NCBI GenBank assembly: GCA_016763235.1
Contig: JAESUE010000228.1
Span: 1-6,238 of the forward strand
DNA length: 6,238 nt
Direction: 5' to 3'
Source of the DNA: Pseudomonadales bacterium
GTDB lineage: Bacteria > Pseudomonadota > Gammaproteobacteria > Pseudomonadales > UBA3067
In this document: positions 1-5,199 of the stretch, piece after piece
Layout: each line of letters opens with the position of its first letter
How positions within the stretch are numbered: the stretch's first letter is position 1
Notes under the pieces: model-generated
The model's input: only the letters and a program-made list of their open reading frames with translations
What the model was told of the DNA's origin: nothing
Databases searched by the model: none
Translations under genes and position numbers: made by a program

Positions 1-1
1 A

Positions 2-244
2 GCCCGCCACCGCATTACCGTAAACTGCATATCACCCGGCCCCTTTCCCAGCAAAATGACTGCCTTCGCCTTAGACAATGAAAGCGGCCGACAAATGATG
101 GAAAAACAAGTGCCACTTGGCAGAATCGGACGAGCAGAAGATATCGCCGGATTAGTGATCTATCTTTGCTCGCCATCCGGTTCATTTATGACGGGAAATG
201 TTATCCCCCTTGATGGAGGAATATTGGTAAAAGCGTATCCGTAA
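2..244 (+). CDS. SDR family oxidoreductase, C-terminal fragment
   Basis: This is the last 80 residues of a classical short-chain dehydrogenase/reductase; the N-terminus with the nucleotide-binding GxxxGxG motif and the YxxxK active site lies upstream of the window. The frame is open from base 2, so the ATG at 56 is internal and not the start. Visible family marks are the ITVNCISPGPF stretch (residues 5-15 of the fragment), which is the post-catalytic VNxIxPG loop closing over the cofactor, then PLGRIGRAEDIAG, then YLCSPSGSFMTGNVIPLDGG, the standard C-terminal strand and turn. The protein ends about six residues after the GG, as usual. Such enzymes are cytosolic NAD(P)(H)-dependent oxidoreductases. 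The substrate cannot be inferred from this part. It is the only confident plus-strand gene and points towards the minus-strand genes. Confidence 0.93.
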   Translation, partial: ARHRITVNCISPGPFPSKMTAFALDNESGRQMMEKQVPLGRIGRAEDIAGLVIYLCSPSGSFMTGNVIPLDGGILVKAYP

Positions 245-476
245 CATCGGAGTGCATAAAGAAGGCCGCTGCGGGTTTTTACACTACGGTTTTCGAATCC
301 ACACACGCCTTTTCTGCAGGGTGCTGAATTCGAGATGATACCGCTTTAGGTTTTCTCATGGCTGCAAGTCCTATTGCGCGGGCAGGCTTAATAATTGGCG
401 GAGTAGCTGTTGCAGGCATGGCTGCCACTGCGTCAATTAAAATGAATAGCGTCCAAGCTCTTGCCATACCGCGTTC
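245..476. other. gap with no supported gene
   Basis: Between the SDR stop and base 476 only weak ORFs exist. On the plus strand, 358-492 reads as a 44-aa alanine- and glycine-rich hydrophobic peptide (starting MAASPIARAGLIIGG). On the minus strand, 467-279 reads as a 62-aa peptide across the same bases. Neither has a convincing ribosome binding site and they exclude each other. I see no RNA gene or repeat here apart from the terminator-like sequence just after the SDR gene. Confidence 0.5.
258..282 (+). terminator. weak candidate terminator after the SDR gene
   Basis: Fourteen bases after the SDR stop, CCG (266-268) and CGG (272-274) can pair around a three-base loop, and the following TTTTT (276-280) can pair with the AAAGAA before the stem after one G-G mismatch. 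The core stem is short, so this is only a plausible intrinsic terminator. Its position directly behind the gene and the T-run are the main support. Confidence 0.35.
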
Positions 477-689
477 ATGGAACGCAAATTAGAACAGGGG
501 CCACTTGCTTCTATTTGCGCAAACTCAGCTTTATTGATTGGCAATACGAGCAAGCTAAACCGAGTGCTAGGAATGGTCTTTTATTGGCTATTGATGGCCT
601 CCGGACTTTCTGGTGCACTCTTAGTGCTTTTGGATTTTTTGGCCTTTTTTCGAAGTGATCGTTTAATAAAAAATAGCCATTCAGAATGA
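477..689 (+). CDS. doubtful small membrane protein, 70 aa
   Basis: An open frame of 70 codons starts at ATG 477 and ends with TGA at 687-689. The predicted peptide has a polar N-terminal third, then a strongly hydrophobic segment at about residues 30-58 (begins VLGMVFYWLLMASG), flanked by K26/R29 and by R59, R62 and K65, so a single long or hairpin membrane segment is possible. Against it: there is no Shine-Dalgarno sequence before the ATG, a second plus-strand frame (461-658) overlaps it, and I do not recognise the family. It lies alone in a convergent intergenic region. It may be a chance ORF or the decayed remnant of a gene. Confidence 0.25.
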   Translation: MERKLEQGPLASICANSALLIGNTSKLNRVLGMVFYWLLMASGLSGALLVLLDFLAFFRSDRLIKNSHSE

Positions 690-710
690 AGCACCATTAA
701 ATATATTAAA

Positions 711-861
711 AATTCGCAACTATTCAGCGAACCCTGTAACTGTTCAGATTGCGTTCAAATTTGAGCAGAACAAGGCGAAAAATGTGAGTTTATACGCATA
801 AATGATTATTTTTTAACACCGTTATGTACGAATTTGAGCGTGAGCTGGATAGTTACAAATT
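711..861. repeat. inverted-repeat-bounded element, MITE-like
   Basis: The ends 711-728 and 844-861 are inverted copies of each other, matching at 15 of 18 positions (core AACTAT-CAGC). A further related copy, GTAACTGTTCAG, sits at 736-747 in the same orientation as the left end. Internally CAAATTTGAGC (756-766) recurs as GAATTTGAGC (830-839), and TTTAT/ATAAA (789-793 and 798-802) forms a small dyad. The element contains no ORF of note. This architecture (about 150 bp, terminal inverted repeats, AT-rich centre, no coding capacity) fits a non-autonomous miniature element or a dispersed intergenic palindromic repeat. No clear target-site duplication is visible. Its right end is two bases from the stop of the 74-aa gene, so it could also serve as the 3' hairpin of that transcript. 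Confidence 0.5.
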
Positions 862-863
862 CT

Positions 864-1088
864 TCAACATTCTGCGGCACCGCTTAGGCGGTAACACATT
901 TGTTCGCTGTATGGCGTAATAAAATAGGTCATTAAATTAGCCGCCATTTCTCCATCCCCTAGCAATACAAAACTCCACTTAGGAATAGCCTGTAACGCCC
1001 AAATTAACACGGAACCTAAAATTAGTCTTTCAGCCACAGACAAGCGCATATACCATTGATACAACTTCTTTAGTTGCTTGAAAAACAT
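864..1088 (-). CDS. small inner-membrane protein, 74 aa, unknown function
   Basis: The start ATG is preceded by GGGGGAA with a suitable gap (CTGGGGGAATGGTGAT then ATG), which supports translation. The N-terminus is basic and aromatic (MFFKQLKKLYQWYMR), followed by a hydrophobic helix at about residues 20-44 (RLILGSVLIWALQAI, then WSFVLL) and a second weakly hydrophobic stretch around 48-60 ending in ITPYSEQMC. The positive N-terminus suggests that end stays in the cytoplasm. Two cysteines (C65 and the last residue C74) lie in the C-terminal tail. I do not recognise a family. It is the last gene of the run behind the membrane iron-sulfur protein, separated from the 58-aa ORF by 105 bases, so it may be co-transcribed or have its own promoter. 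A role with the iron-sulfur protein is inference from position only. Confidence 0.65.
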   Translation of the reverse strand: MFFKQLKKLYQWYMRLSVAERLILGSVLIWALQAIPKWSFVLLGDGEMAANLMTYFITPYSEQMCYRLSGAAEC

Positions 1089-1153
1089 ATCACCATTCCC
1101 CCAGCATTAAAAAAACCTCTGGAAAAAACCGTAACATGTATTCACAATTAATA

Positions 1154-1171
1154 ACCCTTTTTAATAAGGGT
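1154..1171 (-). other. inverted repeat between two small genes
   Basis: ACCCTT (1154-1159) and AAGGGT (1166-1171) form a perfect six-base-pair stem with a six-base AT loop in the 105-base gap between the 58-aa and 74-aa ORFs. On the minus strand it is followed by TATTAATTG rather than a clean T-run, so it is at best a weak attenuator or an RNA processing hairpin. An operator is also possible. Confidence 0.35.
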
Positions 1172-1193
1172 CTTTACAAAAAGTTGACACGCA

Positions 1194-1370
1194 TCATTCT
1201 TGTTGCGCTTCAGGGGTGAATTTGCCCAGGCATTGACTCCATGCCGGGTTGTTTTTACCTTCACCCAACGCCTTTCCATCTTTAAACCGTAAAATATATT
1301 GCTGCTCGCCCACCAATAAAAATCGAGAAAACCCCATAATCAGAGCACTTTTTATATCCCTTAATCCCAT
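1194..1370 (-). CDS. small hypothetical protein, 58 aa
   Basis: This frame begins ATG at 1370, 30 bases after the stop of the membrane iron-sulfur gene and on the same strand, and ends TGA at 1194-1196. The peptide starts MGLRDIKSALIMGFSRFLLV and continues as a charged, soluble-looking chain with DGKALGEGKNNPAW and a single cysteine near residue 47 before the end FTPEAQQE. The amino-acid balance looks like a real protein, but there is no strong Shine-Dalgarno sequence. The start ATG overlaps the stop of a six-codon mini-ORF (1390-1370) in a TGATG arrangement, which would suit translational coupling. A second start at codon 12 (MGFSRF, base 1337) is possible. No family is recognised. Its place in the middle of the run suggests, without proving, that it works with the membrane protein. 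Confidence 0.5.
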   Translation of the reverse strand: MGLRDIKSALIMGFSRFLLVGEQQYILRFKDGKALGEGKNNPAWSQCLGKFTPEAQQE

Positions 1371-1400
1371 CAAGCATCCATATAACTCATAGCGTTATAG

Positions 1401-2975
1401 TTACATCCTCATTGCCATGGGCTGAACCATCATCCATACGTTAAATAAAATAATTGTATTGGCAAAAAGAAGGATAGGGAGAAGCTTAAAACCAGCAGCT
1501 TGATAAAGCTTGTAACCACGATAACGAATCACTTGTAGTGTAATCCAGAAACCGACAATCATCAGCACGGTTTGAGTCACACCAACAACATCTTGAGGAA
1601 TAACCAGGTTCATCATTTGCTCATGCTTTTCCATCATGTTGAATGGTTTTGCATAAAAGCCAAAGGGGTTTCCCAGCAGCTCGATAAAGTTGGTATTCTC
1701 TCGCATTAAATGATTAAGGTTATGCGCCAGATGATAAAAAAATGCCAAAGGCAGCGCCGTAAATGCAAATCCAGAAAACAGTTTAGATAAAGAGAGAGTA
1801 CGCTTGATATTAACAGCAATGGTGTTACTTTTTTTGGCATGACTCTCTGCTTGGTAGAACCACATTAACTGAGTCAGCTTAACAAAAACCCAAAACAATA
1901 AAATAGGTAATGCGATAAACCCGATTAGTATTAATGTAAAACTAAAAATAATGGGTAAAAACCCGCCTAGAAAGTTGTGCACGCCTAAAAGCAGTGGTTC
2001 CCAAATGGGCAGCATTGTAAATGCATGAAACATCGTGGTAGAAAGAAGACCAATAATAAATATGGATTCATCCATGTGAGGACGCGCATCTAATTTCGCC
2101 TCAGAACTTATTGGGCGAAGTCGCCATGAAACATTTTGCTCAGGGCAGCTCTGTGTGCAGTTCCCGCAAGAAGTACAATAAGTACTTTCCTTCATTCTTC
2201 CTACTACTAAATTTGAGGTGCAGTTCTGCACGGTATCGGTACCGTGGTAACAGGCAAGGCTTTTACACTCTTTACAAATATCTGGGTCTATTGCTCGCAA
2301 CTCGACCGGAGATAATTGGGAGTAAAACCCAATAGTCCTCCCCACTGGGCAGGCATAACGACAAAATGCCCGATCTTCAAAAAACAACATTCCTCCAATC
2401 GCCAATATGCTTATAAATAAACAAAGCATTGCGGTGTTAAAGGGATCGTCTGTCAGACCAAAACCAATTTCAAGCCAGGTGAAAAATAGAAAAAAAACGA
2501 AGGCTAACCATACGTTCCTAAATGATTTAGGGACGGTGATGTTTAGAAGAAAACGACTTTTTGATCTAAGCCAGAATTTCTGCCTAGCAACCACGTTAGA
2601 AAATGTATCCCAAGGGCAGACGCCACACCAAGATGTCCCCACAAAGAAAACGATAAAAACAATGCAGGTCCACCAGATATTCCATGTTAATACGGTAGCA
2701 ATATTTTTTGAGGCTATTTGAGTGCCGAATACACCAGCAGCCATAATTAACAGGAAGGTTGCCGCCACCATTATTTTCAAACTTAACTGTACCCAGGTAT
2801 GGGTCATCATGTAAGTAAACAGTGGGCCTGCTAAGGGTAATTTACTGAGAGATAAACGCCACTCCTGAGACGATGAAGGCGCAGAGGAGAAAAGAAACCA
2901 TACATTCATCAGCATAATTGCAGAAATTATAATTAATGCGTAAACATCACTCAAACCTAGGTGCAACATCAGCAT
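1401..2975 (-). CDS. polytopic membrane 4Fe-4S protein, NapH/NosR/CcoG-like
   Basis: A 524-aa inner-membrane protein with about ten hydrophobic segments and four cysteine groups. CGVCPWDT (C117, C120) and CRYACPVGR (C205, C209) end transmembrane segments, as in the two Fer4_5-type motifs of NapH, NosR and CcoG. A loop domain then carries C234, C237, C242 and C252, and CTSCGNCTQSCP (C267, C270, C273, C277), enough for two [4Fe-4S] clusters of ferredoxin type. The C-terminal 220 residues are further membrane helices with many histidines (H316, H333, H415, H418, H422, H451), including an HLAHNLNH run that could ligate heme b; that is inference. The family passes electrons between the quinone pool and periplasmic or cytoplasmic partners. 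It lacks the flavin domain of NosR, and the long C-terminal extension differs from NapH. GAGGG lies eight bases before the ATG at 2975, and a promoter lies upstream. The exact partner and gene name cannot be told. Confidence 0.85.
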   Translation of the reverse strand: MLMLHLGLSDVYALIIISAIMLMNVWFLFSSAPSSSQEWRLSLSKLPLAGPLFTYMMTHTWVQLSLKIMVAATFLLIMAAGVFGTQIASKNIATVLTWNIWWTCIVFIVFFVGTSWCGVCPWDTFSNVVARQKFWLRSKSRFLLNITVPKSFRNVWLAFVFFLFFTWLEIGFGLTDDPFNTAMLCLFISILAIGGMLFFEDRAFCRYACPVGRTIGFYSQLSPVELRAIDPDICKECKSLACYHGTDTVQNCTSNLVVGRMKESTYCTSCGNCTQSCPEQNVSWRLRPISSEAKLDARPHMDESIFIIGLLSTTMFHAFTMLPIWEPLLLGVHNFLGGFLPIIFSFTLILIGFIALPILLFWVFVKLTQLMWFYQAESHAKKSNTIAVNIKRTLSLSKLFSGFAFTALPLAFFYHLAHNLNHLMRENTNFIELLGNPFGFYAKPFNMMEKHEQMMNLVIPQDVVGVTQTVLMIVGFWITLQVIRYRGYKLYQAAGFKLLPILLFANTIILFNVWMMVQPMAMRM

Positions 2976-3007
2976 TTCGGGAACCCTCTAATAAAACGTC
3001 AACCCTT

Positions 3008-3036
3008 ATTCAAACGCTAACCCGCTCAGCTGTCAA
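3008..3036 (-). promoter_or_regulatory. candidate sigma-70 promoter for the membrane Fe-S operon
   Basis: On the minus strand a consensus -35 TTGACA (3036-3031) is followed after 17 bases by TTGAAT (3013-3008), which matches four of six positions of the -10 consensus. Transcription would begin near 3001, giving a leader of about 26 bases that contains the GAGGG ribosome binding site of the gene starting at 2975. The spacing makes this a good candidate, although the -10 is weak. Confidence 0.5.
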
Positions 3037-3045
3037 AGAGTGTTT

Positions 3046-3069
3046 GCTGAACTTTAGATCCAGATCAGC
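3046..3069. promoter_or_regulatory. imperfect dyad just upstream of the -35 sequence
   Basis: GCTGAACTTTAGATCCAGATCAGC has arms GCTGA and TCAGC that match perfectly, with two more matches further in (seven of nine positions in each arm). It ends ten bases upstream of the candidate -35 of the membrane Fe-S operon, the usual place for an activator site. No known operator consensus is recognised. Confidence 0.3.
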
Positions 3070-3128
3070 AGTACATCTATTAACTGAAATTTAGCTGTAT
3101 TTATCACACTATGAAGGGTTGGTTTTCT

Positions 3129-3143
3129 TTAGGTTCCACCTAA
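3129..3143. promoter_or_regulatory. perfect short palindrome TTAGGT-TCC-ACCTAA
   Basis: Six-base arms are perfectly complementary around a three-base centre, in the 260-base gap between the phosphorylase gene and the membrane Fe-S operon. On neither strand is it followed by a run of T long enough for an intrinsic terminator, so a DNA-binding site is somewhat more likely than the 3' end of the phosphorylase transcript. The rest of the gap shows no other structure besides the dyad and promoter listed separately. Confidence 0.35.
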
Positions 3144-3235
3144 GATTCAATGAATTTCATCGCTGAGGTCTCGTGGTTTCTCAAATCAGTTTTTAGGGGG
3201 AGGGATACAGGACAAAGCTCTCGTAATATCGCCAA

Positions 3236-4777
3236 TTAAACGAGCTCATCTCCGATCAGGATTTCATCTGGATGGCCATCCAGAAATTCCAGGGCATAGG
3301 CTAATTCTCCCGTTGTTTCGGCAAAAAGGCTTAGCAATAAATCCCCTTTTTCTACTTTTTCACCCAGCTTAACCTTAAAACGAATTCCTGCGCCCATAGA
3401 GTTGGGAGCGCCGAGAAGTTTGGCTAATTTAGAAACAAAACGATTGTTTATGTAGGTAAGAACGCCTGAGCGCTGAGCCAGAATATTGTGGCAATGCTCT
3501 CCCACTTTCGGCTCAAACAAACCGCCCTGAGCGAGACATATTGCCTCAAATTTTTGCCATGCCCTACCCGAACGCAAGGTTTGTTCTGCGAGGGTATAGC
3601 CCTGACCCAAAACACTGGCACCGCCCATTTCCAGTAATTCTCCGGCAATGGTCAGTGCGCGTTCACGCAGGTCATTTGGCGCATGACTTTCATTTTTGAG
3701 CACCGACAAAATATCTAATGCTTCAAGAGAAGGACCAACCCCCCAGCCAACAGGTTGATCTCCATTAGTGAGTAAACATTTTACCGTTAAGCCCAAACGA
3801 TGGCCCACTTCCTCTAAACGGGATTTGAGCATCTGCGCGGCACTGTATTCACGCATTTTTGCTGTAGCACCGAAGGGGATGTCCACTACCACATGGGTCG
3901 AACCTGCAGCGAGCTTTTTCGATATAACCGATGCCACCAACTGCCCCTCACTATCGAGGTTCAAGGCTCGTTCCACACGTATAAATAAGTCATCTGCGGG
4001 GCTAAGGTTAACGGCGCCACCCCACACTATACAACCTCCTTCTTTTTCCACCACCGCTGTTATTTCTTCCAGAGAGAGATCAACCGGGGTGAGCGCGCTC
4101 ATTGTGTCGGCAGTGCCCGCAGGGGAGGTAATGGCGCGAGACGATGTTTTGGGAATGATCAAACCACACGCGGCAACAATGGCCACCACAATGGGTGTAG
4201 TGCGGTTGCCGGGTAACCCGCCAATGCAATGTTTGTCCAGCACCGGCTGTTTCGACCATGTCAAACGCTGCCCCGCGTCCACCATGGCTTCGGTCATAAA
4301 TATGGTTTCTTCAACTGATAAATTGGAACTGGTGCAGGCCGCTACAAATGCAGCAATCTGTATGTCGGTGTATCTTCCCGCCACCACATCATCAACAATG
4401 GCTTTTAACCCCGCCTTGGTAAACGTTTTGCCATAGAGCTTGCCGCGAACATAGGTGACGGAGTCAACGGCTTTGGTATGGGTGATAGAGGCTTTCTCGC
4501 CACCCGACAGCTTTAACATCCGCCAGGCAGCTTCCGAAACTGCCGCTTGCCCAGGTTCAATCCAGTTGCCATTTTCTTTCAGGGACACGGGGTTAACGAC
4601 ACAAAGCGTGGCAATCACGCTTTCATCAACAGTAGAAACCCGCACACGGGATTGGGAGCGAAACCCCTCTGCCCGACAGACGGGGCTATCGCTGCGAAGG
4701 TAGATAACCGGCTCTTGCTGGGTATCTATACCGCTACGGAATAATGCGAGGGAGACAGAAGGTTTAGGAGAATTCAT
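3236..4777 (-). CDS. putative thymidine phosphorylase, AMP phosphorylase-like
   Basis: A 513-aa cytosolic phosphorylase that splits a nucleoside or nucleotide with phosphate into free base and a sugar phosphate. Layout follows the long family: a roughly 85-residue N-terminal domain found in AMP phosphorylases and absent from classical DeoA, a helical domain at about 105-170 (TYVRGKLYGKTF onward), the phosphate/phosphoribosyl-binding core at 180-340 with DKHCIGGLPGNRTT (181-194), IPKTSSRAITSPAGTADTM (208-226) and WGGAVNLSPADD (252-263), and a C-terminal PYNP-type domain from about 420 with MGAGIRFKVKLGEKVEKGD. TSSRAITSPAGTADTM is closer to archaeal AMP phosphorylase than to E. coli DeoA. Length is typical. 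The position after DKH is Cys (C184), usually Ser. Bacterial members are commonly named putative thymidine phosphorylase; whether thymidine or AMP is the substrate is open. No strong ribosome binding site precedes ATG 4777, and I see no better in-frame start upstream. Confidence 0.9.
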   Translation of the reverse strand: MNSPKPSVSLALFRSGIDTQQEPVIYLRSDSPVCRAEGFRSQSRVRVSTVDESVIATLCVVNPVSLKENGNWIEPGQAAVSEAAWRMLKLSGGEKASITHTKAVDSVTYVRGKLYGKTFTKAGLKAIVDDVVAGRYTDIQIAAFVAACTSSNLSVEETIFMTEAMVDAGQRLTWSKQPVLDKHCIGGLPGNRTTPIVVAIVAACGLIIPKTSSRAITSPAGTADTMSALTPVDLSLEEITAVVEKEGGCIVWGGAVNLSPADDLFIRVERALNLDSEGQLVASVISKKLAAGSTHVVVDIPFGATAKMREYSAAQMLKSRLEEVGHRLGLTVKCLLTNGDQPVGWGVGPSLEALDILSVLKNESHAPNDLRERALTIAGELLEMGGASVLGQGYTLAEQTLRSGRAWQKFEAICLAQGGLFEPKVGEHCHNILAQRSGVLTYINNRFVSKLAKLLGAPNSMGAGIRFKVKLGEKVEKGDLLLSLFAETTGELAYALEFLDGHPDEILIGDELV

Positions 4778-4795
4778 TGAAAATGCGCATCAAAA

Positions 4796-4811
4796 GCCAG
4801 AATTATCTGGC
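4796..4811 (-). other. hairpin in the leader of the phosphorylase gene
   Basis: GCCAG (4796-4800) and CTGGC (4807-4811) form a perfect stem with loop AATTAT, and the flanking AAAA and TTTTTT can extend it past a two-base bulge. It lies 18 bases upstream of the phosphorylase start, between it and the 39-aa gene. On the plus strand it resembles an intrinsic terminator with a T6 tract; on the minus strand it is followed only by CTTTTG, so it would act as a weak terminator of the 39-aa transcript or a structured 5' leader. Confidence 0.45.
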
Positions 4812-4878
4812 AGTTTTTTACATGCTTTTAAGACGGAAAGCTCAAAGCGTAAGGGGAAAAATAACGCCACAATAATGG

Positions 4879-4998
4879 CTAGTCTTTATCTTTTAATCCA
4901 AGTTGCTGACGACGGCGACGAACACCGTGGGATATCCCCACTGCGAAAGTAAATGCCAGCGCTACCAATATTATTTGCCCAAAATTCATAGAAACCAT
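4879..4998 (-). CDS. 39-aa single-pass membrane protein
   Basis: A short intact frame from ATG 4998 to TAG 4879-4881. GAGG is placed eight bases before the ATG (TTGAGGTAAGAATT then ATG), a good ribosome binding site that selects this start over the in-frame ATG at codon 4. The peptide has one clear transmembrane helix at residues 6-23 (FGQIILVALAFTFAVGIS), then HGV and four arginines in a row (R27-R30), and a polar tail QQLGLKDKD. By the positive-inside rule the tail is cytoplasmic and the short N-terminus periplasmic. No known family is recognised. It stands between hisF and the phosphorylase with its own upstream promoter-like sequence and is 101 bases from the phosphorylase, so the two might share a transcript. 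Function unknown. Confidence 0.7.
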   Translation of the reverse strand: MVSMNFGQIILVALAFTFAVGISHGVRRRRQQLGLKDKD

Positions 4999-5040
4999 AA
5001 TTCTTACCTCAATTTATTCTTTTTTAAAACGTTTATCACA

Positions 5041-5053
5041 CTGCAATCTGCAG
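5041..5053. other. small hairpin in the leader of the 39-aa gene
   Basis: CTGCA (5041-5045) and TGCAG (5049-5053) pair perfectly around a three-base loop between the candidate promoter and the start of the 39-aa gene. No T-run follows directly on the minus strand, so a terminator is unlikely. It may only be leader structure or chance. Confidence 0.25.
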
Positions 5054-5076
5054 CCTCTGATCGGACACTCTTAGCC

Positions 5077-5108
5077 CTTATATTTCAGTGTAACGCAGGA
5101 ACTGTCAA
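5077..5108 (-). promoter_or_regulatory. candidate promoter upstream of the 39-aa gene
   Basis: On the minus strand a perfect -35 TTGACA (5108-5103) is followed by TATAAG (5082-5077), five of six matches to the -10 consensus, but with a 20-base spacer that is longer than ideal; an 18-base alternative, AATATA, matches poorly. The position in the 201-base gap between hisF and the 39-aa gene supports a separate transcription unit starting about 70 bases before that gene. Confidence 0.4.
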
Positions 5109-5199
5109 GTCTTTTGAGATGGGGCGCGCTGTCGGCAAGCCCCTCGACGCTCAAAAATCCTTAATTAGGCCCTCCAAAAAGTTAGCCTCAGTGTGCCCA

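Noticed and set aside
279..467. Minus-strand 62-aa ORF
   Set aside because: No ribosome binding site, overlaps an equally weak plus-strand ORF (358-492), and the peptide has no recognisable domain.
461..658. Plus-strand 65-aa ORF starting with TTG
   Set aside because: Alternative start without a ribosome binding site; overlaps the 477-689 frame and the peptide does not look like a structured protein.
1184..1189. Plus-strand TTGACA as a promoter
   Set aside because: No -10 hexamer at proper spacing, and no plus-strand gene follows.
3100..3110. TTTATCACACT shared with 5032-5042, both upstream of minus-strand genes
   Set aside because: An 11-base match is expected a few times by chance in a window of this size, and it is not a full CRP-like palindrome.
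2976..3235. FNR/DNR-type box or T-tract terminator in the gap after the phosphorylase
   Set aside because: No TTGAT-N4-ATCAA sequence and no hairpin followed by a T-run on the minus strand was found.
3768..4436. 222-aa plus-strand ORF
   Set aside because: Lies wholly antisense to the conserved phosphorylase core; serine-, threonine- and proline-rich composition typical of a shadow frame.
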